Assembly (NCBI RefSeq): GCF_029892445.1
Contig: NZ_JARXVJ010000001.1
Coordinates: 372,001-436,000 of the forward strand
Length of the DNA: 64,000 nucleotides
Source: Chryseobacterium sp. H1D6B
Lineage (GTDB): Bacteria; Bacteroidota; Bacteroidia; Flavobacteriales; Weeksellaceae
Reading direction: 5' to 3'
Under the pieces are notes generated by a model that saw nothing but the letters and a program-made list of their open reading frames with translations, did not search any database and was not told the origin of the DNA. Made by a program: the position numbers and the translations under genes. Of the stretch, positions 17,823 through 26,335 are shown piece after piece (the first letter of the stretch is position 1; every line of letters begins with the position of its first letter).

Positions 17823-18466
17823 TATATTTTGGGATATTCTATTTCATTTCGTCCGACAAAAAACAACAGATCTCCTGATTCATATTGAATAGAAATTTCA
17901 TCTTCAACAGCAAAATTCCTCGTTCCTATTCTTGAAGTGACACTTAAGCTTCCATTAGTTAAGGGCCAGTTCAATCCCGTAGTAGTAATATTTTCAACCG
18001 AAGGAAATGGATAAAGAGAAATCATTCTATTTTTAGCGTTTTTCAATGTGAAATTTTTCGAAACAAAATAATATTCAGAAAACTCATCATAGAATTTAAT
18101 GCTTAATTGATCTTTAAAAGTATATGCTACAGTAAGATTGCCCAAAAAGTGATCCTGTTCACCGCCGCTTGCTCCCAGCACATCTACGGTATGAAATCCT
18201 CTTTCTAAGATAATCTCCAGCGCTTTATGAAAATCTGTTTTATCCTGATCCAGTGTATGAATGAATTTTTCCTGATACACATTTTCATCCGATCCTGAAT
18301 GAGAATCAAAATCACCGGAAATAAAGTCTAATTTATCCAAAGGAAAACCCAGCTCTTTCAAATAATGAAAAGCACCGTCCGTACAGGCAATCAAGCCGTA
18401 ATGAGTAAGATCAGGAAAGGATTTTGGAGGATCTCCGTTAATGAAAAGTAATGCTTTATCTTTCAT
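17819..18466 (-). CDS. Thiamin pyrophosphokinase
   Basis: This enzyme transfers pyrophosphate from ATP to thiamin to form the coenzyme thiamin diphosphate. The 215-residue protein has the family motifs SGDFDS (about residue 50), the DQDKTDF motif at about 73-79 that binds metal and ATP, and a GASGGEQDHFLGN block at about 98. The C-terminal beta domain is the thiamin-binding part. The gene overlaps the upstream adenosyltransferase gene by 11 bases and the downstream phosphatase gene by 4, so the three form one operon. No TPP riboswitch was seen upstream. Confidence 0.88.
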   Translation of the reverse strand: MKDKALLFINGDPPKSFPDLTHYGLIACTDGAFHYLKELGFPLDKLDFISGDFDSHSGSDENVYQEKFIHTLDQDKTDFHKALEIILERGFHTVDVLGASGGEQDHFLGNLTVAYTFKDQLSIKFYDEFSEYYFVSKNFTLKNAKNRMISLYPFPSVENITTTGLNWPLTNGSLSVTSRIGTRNFAVEDEISIQYESGDLLFFVGRNEIEYPKIY

Positions 18467-19025
18467 TAGGATTCCAATATTCTTCTGGTTCGTTATTTAA
18501 TTTTGAAACATATCTTGCCAATACAAAAAGATAATCTGAAAGTCTGTTCAGATATTTTATCAGTTCCGGACGTACTTCTTCTGAATCATTTAGAAAAACA
18601 AGAGAACGCTCCGCTCTTCGGCAGATTGTTCTTGAAGCATGTAAAAATGTGGCCGATTTTCCACCTCCAGGAAGGATAAAATACTGCAGCGGTTCAAGCT
18701 TTTCTTCAAAAGCATCCATCCAGTTTTCCAGCTCTTCAATTTCTTTGTCAGAAATAATTAAGGGAAGGCGGGATTTTCCGTTAGCCAGCATTAATTTATC
18801 CACCGGCGTTGCGGCTTCTGAACCTACCGTAAATAAATCAAACTGAATTTTCTTTAACTGCTTTAAAACTTCAGCATCTTCAATATGACTTTTCGCAATA
18901 CCGATAAATGAATTCAGCTCGTCTATATTTCCGTAACTTTCTACTCTTGCACTGGCTTTAGAAACTCTCGTTCCTCCGTACAAAGCAGTCTGCCCTTTAT
19001 CTCCTGTTTTCGTATAAATTTTCAT
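18456..19025 (-). CDS. PduO-type cob(I)alamin adenosyltransferase
   Basis: This 189-residue protein makes adenosylcobalamin from cob(I)alamin and ATP. The N-terminal ATP-binding motif, YTKTGDKGQTALYGGTRV, is present at residues 4-21. The helical bundle carries SYGNIDELNSFIG and the signature FILPGGGKSATFLHASRTICRRAER-type block at about residues 120-145. It is the first gene of an operon with thiamin pyrophosphokinase. No cobalamin riboswitch or synthesis gene is nearby, which suits salvage of imported cobalamin. Confidence 0.92.
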   Translation of the reverse strand: MKIYTKTGDKGQTALYGGTRVSKASARVESYGNIDELNSFIGIAKSHIEDAEVLKQLKKIQFDLFTVGSEAATPVDKLMLANGKSRLPLIISDKEIEELENWMDAFEEKLEPLQYFILPGGGKSATFLHASRTICRRAERSLVFLNDSEEVRPELIKYLNRLSDYLFVLARYVSKLNNEPEEYWNPNER

Positions 19026-19103
19026 AGTACTAAAATACTTTTTTAAAATTACGTCTACAAATGTTTTGTATCTGATGTAATTAATTTTACCGAAGCATTA
19101 TTT

Positions 19104-19134
19104 AAAAAAAAATGACCGGTTAAAAACCGGCCAC
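19104..19134 (-). terminator. Hairpin terminator after the 194-aa lipoprotein gene
   Basis: On the leftward strand TGGCCGGTT pairs with AACCGGTCA (one G-T pair) and a run of nine T follows. Confidence 0.75.
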
Positions 19135-19142
19135 TTAACAAA

Positions 19143-19727
19143 TTATTTATCTACCTCTACATATTGTAATACGGTCTTATTTTGGGGACTGTAAATAATC
19201 GTACTGCTATTAGGAAATCTTTTCAATTTGTAATATTCAATACTTTTATCACTTTTAATATCTTCTAAAAAGCTCGTATCAATTGTGTTTTCAGGAAGAA
19301 ACTTTGCGATAAGGCTTATTTTATCGATGATGCTCTGTCCGTCGATCTTTCGGGCTGTTTTATCAGATTTAGTTTCATCTGCAGTCGGCTGGCTTTCCAA
19401 AAATGGAATCAAAACACTTTTGTCGGCTTTATACTTGAAAATATATCCCTGCGTGCCATTGGGGAATTTAAACTTTTTTCCTTTTACTTCTGAAACAACA
19501 GCTTCATCAGCATTGGGGAAAACTTCCTTAAGCTGGACATCTTGAGAGCTGGTAAGAGAATTAATCGATTCGTTGATCGTTTTGCTTACTGTTTCCTTTA
19601 CTGCTTCTTGGGCTTTCTGCTGTACGGTTTCAGTGGTTTTCTGAACAGTCTGGTCTATTTTTTCTTCAATTTTACTGCAAGACACGCATAAAAAAGCGGC
19701 TGCAACAGGCAAAACATACTTCATCAT
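19143..19727 (-). CDS. Hypothetical lipoprotein with N-terminal helical segment
   Basis: This 194-residue protein has a lipobox (CVSC, cysteine about 17). A charged, repetitive helical stretch rich in K, E, Q and T runs from about residue 20 to 60, with pattern VQKTTETVQQKAQEAVKETV. A globular part with FPNADEAVV and FPNGTQGYIFKYK follows. I do not recognise a family. The helical stretch could be a coiled coil holding the domain away from the membrane. It is a single gene with its own terminator. Either of two adjacent ATG codons (19725-19727, 19722-19724) could be the start. Confidence 0.65.
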   Translation of the reverse strand: MMKYVLPVAAAFLCVSCSKIEEKIDQTVQKTTETVQQKAQEAVKETVSKTINESINSLTSSQDVQLKEVFPNADEAVVSEVKGKKFKFPNGTQGYIFKYKADKSVLIPFLESQPTADETKSDKTARKIDGQSIIDKISLIAKFLPENTIDTSFLEDIKSDKSIEYYKLKRFPNSSTIIYSPQNKTVLQYVEVDK

Positions 19728-19833
19728 TTTCTTTTAGACTCTAATAATTATTAATCTGTTTCTTATCTAAAACGAAAAAGTATGCCGGATATTTTAAAAA
19801 TAAAAAATATTTTTTTCAGATCAAAAATCCTGC

Positions 19834-19868
19834 TGACAAACTGTTGTCACAACCCCATCCTATCTTTG
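19834..19868 (+). promoter_or_regulatory. Promoter with overlapping palindrome before dinB
   Basis: TATCTTTG at 19861-19868 matches the -7 consensus. Just upstream is a perfect palindrome, TGACAA-N4-TTGTCA (19834-19849), placed over the region where the -33 element should be. It could be a repressor operator. Confidence 0.45.
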
Positions 19869-19898
19869 TATCAACAATAACAAACTAAAACAAAAATT

Positions 19899-20390
19899 AT
19901 GACATCTACAGCAACAGCCACAAAACAATTTATCAATTCTGAGCAGTTATTAGAGCACTGGCAGGGACACAGAAACTTAACAAGAAGAGTGATCGAAAGC
20001 TTCCCTGAAAAAGAATTATTCGAATTTTCTGTTGGAAATATGAGACCTTTTGCAAAATTAGCAGTTGAATTAATCAGCATAGGCGGACCTGCTTTGAAGG
20101 GTATTGTAGAAAAAAATGAAGAAGCATATAACGAAGAAGGTTTTGCGCCTAAAACAAAAGAAGAGATTCTAACAAAATGGGATGAGCAGACTGCAGTAAT
20201 CAATGAGTACTTCAGCCAGATCTCTGAAGAAAGATTTACAGAAACCTTCAATTTATTCGGCCAGTATGAGTTTCCTGTGTATCAGAATATTCTTTATTTC
20301 GTAGATAATGAAATCCACCACAGAGGCCAGGGATATGTTTATCTGAGAGCTTTAGGCATTGAACCCCCTTTTTTTTGGGAGAGATTTTAG
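19899..20390 (+). CDS. DinB-family protein
   Basis: This 163-residue four-helix protein belongs to the DinB/YfiT group of metal-binding proteins. Histidines that could ligate metal are seen in EHWQGHRN (about residue 27) and DNEIHHRGQGYVYLRALG (about 137-155), the latter being the most conserved family block. Family members include thiol transferases for bacillithiol-type thiols as well as many of unknown function. The gene converges on a WYL regulator. The long A/T run in the last codons is normal sequence, not a visible frameshift. Confidence 0.83.
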   Translation: MTSTATATKQFINSEQLLEHWQGHRNLTRRVIESFPEKELFEFSVGNMRPFAKLAVELISIGGPALKGIVEKNEEAYNEEGFAPKTKEEILTKWDEQTAVINEYFSQISEERFTETFNLFGQYEFPVYQNILYFVDNEIHHRGQGYVYLRALGIEPPFFWERF

Positions 20391-20468
20391 GATCCTTAAT
20401 GCCTTTATGGAGACTAAAAATGCTGATCAAACATAATAATAAGACCAATTCAATCATTTCTAAACAAA

Positions 20469-20498
20469 AAAACTTTCAGGGAATCCTCTGAAAGTTTT
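20469..20498. terminator. Bidirectional hairpin terminator
   Basis: AAAACTTTCAG pairs perfectly with CTGAAAGTTTT between the convergent dinB and WYL regulator genes, with a T-run on one side and an A-run on the other. Confidence 0.85.
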
Positions 20499-20509
20499 TT
20501 TTATTGTGT

Positions 20510-21478
20510 TTAGCCTGGTAAAACATGGCTGTGTTTTTTTGAAATAGCAGTAACCAATTCTTTAAGGCTGTCTTTTAAAGATTCAGGCTCCAATACCTCA
20601 GCATAATCCGCAAAAGTAATCAGCCAGCGTGGAAATCCGTCTTTGATCCAATCGGTTTCAAAGGTTAATTCAATTCCGTTTTCTGTCTCAACTTCTTCTG
20701 TTAATCCATAATATTTTTTGGAATTAACAAGATGTCCTATAATTTTTTTCTCAACTAAAAGTCTGACTTTAGTTTTGTTTCCATTTGAATTATGCCTGTA
20801 ATCATTGATCTGCCCGTATTCCTGTAAAAAAGGATTTTGAGTTTTAAAAATCTGTAAAATCCGGTCAACCCTAAACTGTCTGAAATCATTTCTTAAGGTA
20901 CAGAAAGCCATGATATACCAATAATTAAATTCAAAAAATACTCCTACAGCTTCAATTGTTCTGTTGGAAACTTTTGAATCGACTGTTTTATATTCCATGG
21001 TCAACTGCCTCTTTTCAGCAATACTTTCGAGAATGGTAGGAATTATATTTTTAATGGAATCTGGGGACGGAACATGATAGTTAAAAACATCGATCTGCTT
21101 TTCCACATTCTGAATTAGATCTTTATCAGAATATTTCAGCACTGAGCGTACTTTTTCCATTGCCGTCTGATAATGGCTTCCCAGACTTTCATGAGAAAAT
21201 TTCTGCATCAGCTTTTCGGCCGTGATAAAACTCAGTACTTCTTGTTTAGTGAACATTACTGGAGGAAGTTTATATCCGTCCATTAGGGAGTACCCGCTTC
21301 CAGCCTCCCCAAGAATAGGGATTCCGGCATTTTCGAGTGTTTTTACATCTCTGTAAATTGTTCTGATGCTGACTTCAAATTTATCCGCCAGATCCTGTGC
21401 CCTCACCAAAGGTTTGGACTGCAGCTGTGTGAGGATAGCCGTTACTCTGTCAAGTTTTTTAAGATAGTGGTCGTTCAT
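20510..21478 (-). CDS. YafY-type transcription regulator (HTH_11 plus WYL domain)
   Basis: This 322-residue protein has a DeoR-like winged helix at residues 8-65 (with VSIRTIYRDVKTLENAG). A WYL-type domain lies at about 140-225, with FNYWYIMAFC as the core, and a C-terminal WCX extension follows. Such proteins are one-component regulators that sense small ligands or nucleic acid ends. It lies between dinB (convergent) and an ABC exporter gene that ends 41 bases upstream of its start. Its target is unknown; the palindrome in the dinB promoter is a candidate. A TAnnTTTG box 10 bases before the ATG gives it its own promoter. Confidence 0.87.
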   Translation of the reverse strand: MNDHYLKKLDRVTAILTQLQSKPLVRAQDLADKFEVSIRTIYRDVKTLENAGIPILGEAGSGYSLMDGYKLPPVMFTKQEVLSFITAEKLMQKFSHESLGSHYQTAMEKVRSVLKYSDKDLIQNVEKQIDVFNYHVPSPDSIKNIIPTILESIAEKRQLTMEYKTVDSKVSNRTIEAVGVFFEFNYWYIMAFCTLRNDFRQFRVDRILQIFKTQNPFLQEYGQINDYRHNSNGNKTKVRLLVEKKIIGHLVNSKKYYGLTEEVETENGIELTFETDWIKDGFPRWLITFADYAEVLEPESLKDSLKELVTAISKKHSHVLPG

Positions 21479-21488
21479 TTTGCTTCGA

Positions 21489-21496
21489 CAAATCTA
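21489..21496 (-). promoter_or_regulatory. -7 promoter box for the WYL regulator
   Basis: The leftward strand reads TAGATTTG, an exact TAnnTTTG match, ending 10 bases before the ATG and predicting a very short leader. Confidence 0.5.
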
Positions 21497-21519
21497 AACA
21501 CTTTTTAAATATAAGAGAT

Positions 21520-23328
21520 CTAATTTTCTCTAAAAGTATTCACCAGTTTATCCAAATTGAGACTTCTTGCTGAGGCATCAAAAATTTCACGGTAGGTTCC
21601 GTTCGCCTGAACCAGTTCATCATGGGTTCCGCTTTCTACAACACGTCCTTTTTTCATTACATAAATGACATCAGAATCTAAAATCTGAGATAGAGAATGA
21701 GAAATAATAACCACTGTCCTGCCCGCTTTTATAGCATCTAATGAGTTTTTGATCTGTTCTGTAGCAATCGCATCTAAACTTGCAGTAGGCTCATCCAAGA
21801 AAATGATCGGCGGATCTTTTAAAAATAATCTTGCAATGGCAATTCTCTGCTGCTGTCCGCCGGAGAGCTGTGTAGCGTCATGCTGATATTTTTCGGGGAG
21901 ATCCATAATCTGCTCATGCAGATAGGCCTTTTTTGCAGCAGCTTCAATTTCTTCAAAAGACGCGTTCATATTTCCGTACCGGATATTATCTTCTATACTT
22001 CCTTGGAAGATATGATTTCTCTGTAATACCAGACCGATATCGTTTCGGAGGAAAGTATTTTCGTAGTTATTAAGATTAACTTCATCCAGCAGAATTTCTC
22101 CTGAATTGGGAAGATAAAATTTACATAAAAGATTTATAATTGTTGATTTTCCGGCTCCGCTTAATCCTACTAAGGCTGTTGTTTTTCCATTTTCAATGAG
22201 CATAGAGACATCATGCAGTGCGTGTGTTCCGTTTGGATAAGCAAAATTTACATTTTTTAATTCAAATTTACCTTTGATCTGCTGTTCAACGAATGTCCCG
22301 TTCTGCTCTTTTTCATCATCAGCATTTAAAATATCAAAATACCCTTCTGCGTAGATCATTGCATCATTCATATCATCATAAATACGGTGAAGCTGGCGGA
22401 TCGGCGATGAAACATTATTAAAAAGCATGATATGAAGCATAATTGCCCCAATGGTCATCTGCTGGTCTAAAACCAGATAAACGGTCAGCAGAATGATAAG
22501 CACAACTCCAAACTGTTCAATGAAAGTCTTTAAGCCATCATAGATAAAATTGGTCTTCCTAGTGAACATCTGGCTTTCCATCAGCTGCATCTGAAGATCA
22601 TACTGCTTTTTACCTTCAAATTTTTCACGGACAAAACTTTTAATAACCATGATGGAATTAATAAGATTCAGCAGTCCTGAAGTTTTCTGCTCTCTCTGAT
22701 TTCTCAGCTGGCGACGGACTCCCCCTAGTTTTTTAGCCTGCAGCGAACTGATATAAAAATAAATCGGAACAATTATCGTAGAAACCATTCCTACATATAC
22801 ATTCTGCATATACATAATGATCAATGCAATGAGCGCATTGGAGAAAAGCGGCAGAATATCAATAAAAAAGTTTTGGACAAGCTTCGTTAAACTTTCAATT
22901 CCTCTGTCTATTCTGATCTGAAGTTTTCCGGATTCATGATTTTCATCATTGAAATAAGCAACTCTATAGGTTAAAATTTTATCAATTGCTGACTGAGCTA
23001 AAACAGAACTTACATTAATTCTGATCTTTTCGCCATAAAATTTCTGTCCGAAATTGATGAAAATATTTAATAATTCTTTCCCCAGTAAAATAACAGAAAT
23101 GACTACCAGAACATGAATTCCTTCAGACATCGGATGCGGCAGGCCGGTCAGTTTTGTGACCTCATCTACCGTATATTTTAAGACAAGCGGATTGACCTGT
23201 GCGGCAAGTGCACCTAAAAAAGTAAGGAACAGTGTTCCGTAGATCATTAAACGGTATGGTTTGATAAAGGGAATAAGCTGTTTGTATATCCCGAATAAAG
23301 TGACTGTTCTGTTAAATGGTTTTGCCAT
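21520..23328 (-). CDS. ABC exporter, fused permease and ATPase
   Basis: This 602-residue half-transporter has an N-terminal six-helix type I exporter domain (about residues 20-320) and a C-terminal nucleotide-binding domain (about 350-590). The ATPase motifs are Walker A GLSGAGKST, signature LSGGQQQR, Walker B IIFLDEPTAS and switch histidine in IISHS. It resembles MsbA/LmrA-type lipid or drug exporters and is presumably a homodimer, since no second half is nearby. The substrate is unknown. Its start is divergent from the flavohemoglobin gene. Confidence 0.9.
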   Translation of the reverse strand: MAKPFNRTVTLFGIYKQLIPFIKPYRLMIYGTLFLTFLGALAAQVNPLVLKYTVDEVTKLTGLPHPMSEGIHVLVVISVILLGKELLNIFINFGQKFYGEKIRINVSSVLAQSAIDKILTYRVAYFNDENHESGKLQIRIDRGIESLTKLVQNFFIDILPLFSNALIALIIMYMQNVYVGMVSTIIVPIYFYISSLQAKKLGGVRRQLRNQREQKTSGLLNLINSIMVIKSFVREKFEGKKQYDLQMQLMESQMFTRKTNFIYDGLKTFIEQFGVVLIILLTVYLVLDQQMTIGAIMLHIMLFNNVSSPIRQLHRIYDDMNDAMIYAEGYFDILNADDEKEQNGTFVEQQIKGKFELKNVNFAYPNGTHALHDVSMLIENGKTTALVGLSGAGKSTIINLLCKFYLPNSGEILLDEVNLNNYENTFLRNDIGLVLQRNHIFQGSIEDNIRYGNMNASFEEIEAAAKKAYLHEQIMDLPEKYQHDATQLSGGQQQRIAIARLFLKDPPIIFLDEPTASLDAIATEQIKNSLDAIKAGRTVVIISHSLSQILDSDVIYVMKKGRVVESGTHDELVQANGTYREIFDASARSLNLDKLVNTFREN

Positions 23329-23403
23329 GACAATTCGTTAGTCAAAAATTATGCAATTTTTATGAGAAAAGGCGGCACTTTTAAATAAAATTTCCAAAAA
23401 CTG

Positions 23404-23450
23404 AATTGTTTCATTTTATATATAACAATTAAATGTTTTTTGTAGATTTG
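23404..23450 (+). promoter_or_regulatory. Promoter and dyad operator candidate for hmp
   Basis: TAGATTTG at 23443-23450 is an exact -7 box 22 bases before the ATG. Upstream, AATTGTT (23404-23410) and AACAATT (23424-23430) form a 27-bp dyad whose inner positions are also partly symmetric. The size suits the 23-bp-class dyads bound by Rrf2 proteins such as NsrR. Confidence 0.45.
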
Positions 23451-23472
23451 TCTCATTATTAAATAAAACAAA

Positions 23473-24675
23473 ATGAATTCTAGTCAAAAAAAATTAGTAA
23501 AATCGACTGTCCCAATCCTACAATCTAACGGAACAGATCTTACAAAACACTTTTACACAAGAATGTTTACCCACCACCCCGAGTTGAAAAACCTATTCAA
23601 TATGAGCAGCCAGGCCAGCGGAAAACAGCAGCATGCTTTAGCGGGTGCCGTACTTGCGTATGCCGAACAAATTGAAAATCCTGAAGTTCTTATTAATGTC
23701 TTAAAATCTATCGGGAACAAACACGTAAGTCTTCATATCACTCCTGAGCAGTACGACATTGTGGGGCTGCATTTAATTTCTTCAATAAAGGAAGTTTTGG
23801 GAGATACCGCTGCAGATGAACTGATAGAAGCATGGACACAGGCTTATAATGAGCTTGCCCAAATCATGATCTCTATTGAAGACGAATTGTACCAGTCTAA
23901 TTTAAAAAAATCAGGAGGATGGGAAGGCTGGAGAACATTCAATATTACCGCTATTGTAGAGGAAAGCAGTGAAGTAAAATCCTTCTATCTGAAACCAAAA
24001 GATAATGATATCATTGCAGATTATCTTCCCGGCCAGTATCTTTCTGTCAAGTTATTTGTTCCCGAATTAGGACATGAGCAGGCCAGACAATACAGCCTGT
24101 CATCAGCTTTTACCCCTGAATATTACAGAATATCTGTAAAAAAAGAAAACAATGGAATTTCTCCGGAGGGAGTGGTATCCAATCTCCTGCATCATAAAAT
24201 AATAGGTGATGAAATATGGGTAAGTGCTCCTTCGGGTGTTTTTCATGCAGGCTTTGCGGCAGACCATCCTTTGGTATTAATAAGCGGCGGTATCGGTGTA
24301 ACCCCTTTATTGAGTATGCTTGAAACCAATAAAAACAGTCTTCAGGAAAATACTACCGTCTGGCTTCACAGCTGCAGAAATGAAAAAGTACATGCTTTTA
24401 AAAATCAGATTGATCGTTTGAATAAAGATAATGAATGGCTCAGCACCCATATTTTTTATGAAACCTTATCCGAAAATGAAAATAATTCTATAAAAGAAGG
24501 AAGAATAGATTTGGCGGAACTCAAAGACGAAGTGCTTATTGACAATGCAAAGTATTATATTTGCGGACCGGAAGTCTTTATAAAAGTACAGTATAATTCT
24601 TTGATACAGCTTGGCATTGCAAAAGAAGATATTTTGTATGAAGAATTCGGGCCGCAACTGCTTCATTTAAATTAA
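23473..24675 (+). CDS. hmp: Flavohemoglobin (nitric oxide dioxygenase)
   Basis: Flavohemoglobin oxidises nitric oxide to nitrate using NADPH and oxygen. The 400-residue protein has an N-terminal globin domain (about 1-135), an FAD domain with RQYSLSSA (about residue 215), and a NAD(P)-binding domain with ISGGIGVTPLLSML (about 270) and a C-terminal YEEFGP motif. Its length equals that of typical Hmp. An Rrf2 regulator gene starts 6 bases after the stop, and a dyad and -7 box lie upstream, so the pair looks like an autoregulated NO-stress operon. Confidence 0.95.
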   Translation: MNSSQKKLVKSTVPILQSNGTDLTKHFYTRMFTHHPELKNLFNMSSQASGKQQHALAGAVLAYAEQIENPEVLINVLKSIGNKHVSLHITPEQYDIVGLHLISSIKEVLGDTAADELIEAWTQAYNELAQIMISIEDELYQSNLKKSGGWEGWRTFNITAIVEESSEVKSFYLKPKDNDIIADYLPGQYLSVKLFVPELGHEQARQYSLSSAFTPEYYRISVKKENNGISPEGVVSNLLHHKIIGDEIWVSAPSGVFHAGFAADHPLVLISGGIGVTPLLSMLETNKNSLQENTTVWLHSCRNEKVHAFKNQIDRLNKDNEWLSTHIFYETLSENENNSIKEGRIDLAELKDEVLIDNAKYYICGPEVFIKVQYNSLIQLGIAKEDILYEEFGPQLLHLN

Positions 24676-24681
24676 TTACCA

Positions 24682-25131
24682 ATGAGACTGAACCACTTTA
24701 CCGATTACAGCCTGCGTGTCCTGATGTATCTAAATAAAAAAGGTAAGACATCTTCAAGTTCTCTGGATGAATTATCCGGAGCACTGAATATCCTGCGGAA
24801 TCACCTCATTAAAGTGGTTCAGTTTTTATCTAAAGAAGAACTGGTCATTACAAAAAGAGGCAAAAACGGAGGTATTATTATATCTGACAAAGCTGTTGGA
24901 ATAGGGTTAGGAAGTCTTATTCATCTATTGGAACAGGATGATACGCCTGTTATAAACTGTCATACAAAGCCCTGCGTATTTATGCCTTATAATTGTAAAC
25001 TGAAATCATTTTTAGATACAGCCTACAAAGCTTTTCTAGACAGCATGAATGAGCACAGCTTATCTGATCTGGCTTTCAATAATTGGGAAATTATTTTCGC
25101 TGACCGTCACAATGCACAAAACCATACCTAA
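24682..25131 (+). CDS. Rrf2-family regulator, NsrR-like
   Basis: This 149-residue winged-helix regulator has three cysteines, C93, C98 and C105, with spacing close to the [2Fe-2S]/[4Fe-4S]-binding cysteines of NsrR (for E. coli I recall 91, 96 and 102). The N terminus MRLNHFTDYSLRVLMYL is the typical Rrf2 start. NsrR represses genes until its cluster reacts with nitric oxide. Its position directly behind hmp strongly supports the NO-sensing role. No terminator is obvious in the 45-base gap to the convergent lptB gene. Confidence 0.88.
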   Translation: MRLNHFTDYSLRVLMYLNKKGKTSSSSLDELSGALNILRNHLIKVVQFLSKEELVITKRGKNGGIIISDKAVGIGLGSLIHLLEQDDTPVINCHTKPCVFMPYNCKLKSFLDTAYKAFLDSMNEHSLSDLAFNNWEIIFADRHNAQNHT

Positions 25132-25176
25132 ATATTGATCTTCCATCGGTAAAGGATGATGTTTTAATTTAAGTTT

Positions 25177-26238
25177 CTAGCCTTCGTAAATATAAGTGGT
25201 AAGATAATGAAGCTCTGGTCTGCTGGCTTCTTTAGATTCACCCTCAGCCTGCTCTAAGGAATATTGTGACGTAATTTCTTTTTTCTGGAACACAAAAGAA
25301 TTATTCGCATTTTTATCTACTACATCTGAAAAAATATGTTCTATCTCAGAATTTGAAAGTGATGCAAAACTGATATCTTCAAAACCATACATCAGCCTCA
25401 AATCATCAAACTGCGGTAAATGATCATTTACAAAATGCTGCAGCTGAGATTTTGAATCAAAGTTTCCTGCCCAGATATTATAAGCGTATTTTTTCTTTTT
25501 AGGTTTATCTAAAATACTTTGATACACAAAATTTTCGCCAAGATAAGCCTCTCTTACCTGCGGATCATTTGCTAAATCTTCTGGAAGACCTTCTTTTAAA
25601 ATCCTTCCTTCAAACATGATATAGGTTTTGTTGGTAATCGCTAAAGTCTGCTGTACATTGTGGTCGGTAATTAAGATACCGATGTTTTTATCAACAAGAC
25701 TTCTTACAATTTTCTGAATATCTTCTACTGCAATCGGGTCAACCCCTGCAAAAGGCTCATCCAAAAGGATAAAGTTCGGGCTTGTGGCAAGACAGCGGGC
25801 AATTTCTGTTCTGCGTCTTTCTCCTCCGGAAAGAAGATCTCCTCTGTTTTTACGGACATGCTGTAATGAAAATTCTTCAACCAGCTCATCACATTTGATC
25901 TGCTGCTCGCGTTTTGAAAGTTTTGTAAGCTGCAATACCCCCATAATGTTTTCTTCTACTGAAAGTTTTCTGAAAACAGATGCTTCCTGAGCCAGATAAC
26001 CGATACCTTTCTGTGCTCTGCGGTACATTGCATCCGTGGTGATCTCCTGTTTGTCTAGAAAGATTTTTCCAGAAGTCGGCTTAACCAAGCCCACAATCAT
26101 ATAAAACGATGTAGTTTTCCCTGCTCCGTTCGGACCAAGCAACCCAACAATTTCTCCCTGCTGAACCTGTACAGAAACGCCTTTTACAACTTTTTTAGGA
26201 CCGTATTCTTTGATTAAGTTTTCTCCTCGTAAAATCAT
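25177..26238 (-). CDS. lptB: LptB-like LPS transport ATPase with a C-terminal extra domain
   Basis: LptB powers movement of LPS from the inner to the outer membrane through LptFGCA. Residues 1-238 match LptB over its usual length, with Walker A GPNGAGKT at 35-42, signature LSGGE at 136-140, Walker B FILLDEP at 156-162 and the switch histidine in TDHNVQQT. A lysine-rich linker, KPKKKK, at 245-250 leads to about 100 extra residues (251-353) that LptB of E. coli lacks. This segment contains NIWAGNFDS at 254-262 and an acidic, Ser-rich tail, and reminds me of Imm22-type domains, from memory only. The promoter box lies only 5 bases before the ATG. Confidence 0.87.
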   Translation of the reverse strand: MILRGENLIKEYGPKKVVKGVSVQVQQGEIVGLLGPNGAGKTTSFYMIVGLVKPTSGKIFLDKQEITTDAMYRRAQKGIGYLAQEASVFRKLSVEENIMGVLQLTKLSKREQQIKCDELVEEFSLQHVRKNRGDLLSGGERRRTEIARCLATSPNFILLDEPFAGVDPIAVEDIQKIVRSLVDKNIGILITDHNVQQTLAITNKTYIMFEGRILKEGLPEDLANDPQVREAYLGENFVYQSILDKPKKKKYAYNIWAGNFDSKSQLQHFVNDHLPQFDDLRLMYGFEDISFASLSNSEIEHIFSDVVDKNANNSFVFQKKEITSQYSLEQAEGESKEASRPELHYLTTYIYEG

Positions 26239-26243
26239 AGGGG

Positions 26244-26251
26244 CAAAGATA
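26244..26251 (-). promoter_or_regulatory. -7 promoter box directly before lptB
   Basis: The leftward strand reads TATCTTTG with only five bases (CCCCT) before the ATG at 26238. Transcription would start at or next to the start codon, implying a leaderless or nearly leaderless message. Confidence 0.5.
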
Positions 26252-26335
26252 TAAATTTGTTTTAAGTTTATGATTTTGTAACTACTTATATTTTTATTCG
26301 ACTGATGTTAAATAACTATTAAAACATCGTAAAAC

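Noticed and set aside
18456..19143. Cobalamin or TPP riboswitch before the adenosyltransferase/thiamin gene operon
   Set aside because: The 117-base gap upstream shows no B12-box, TPP P3/P5 core or other conserved riboswitch sequence.
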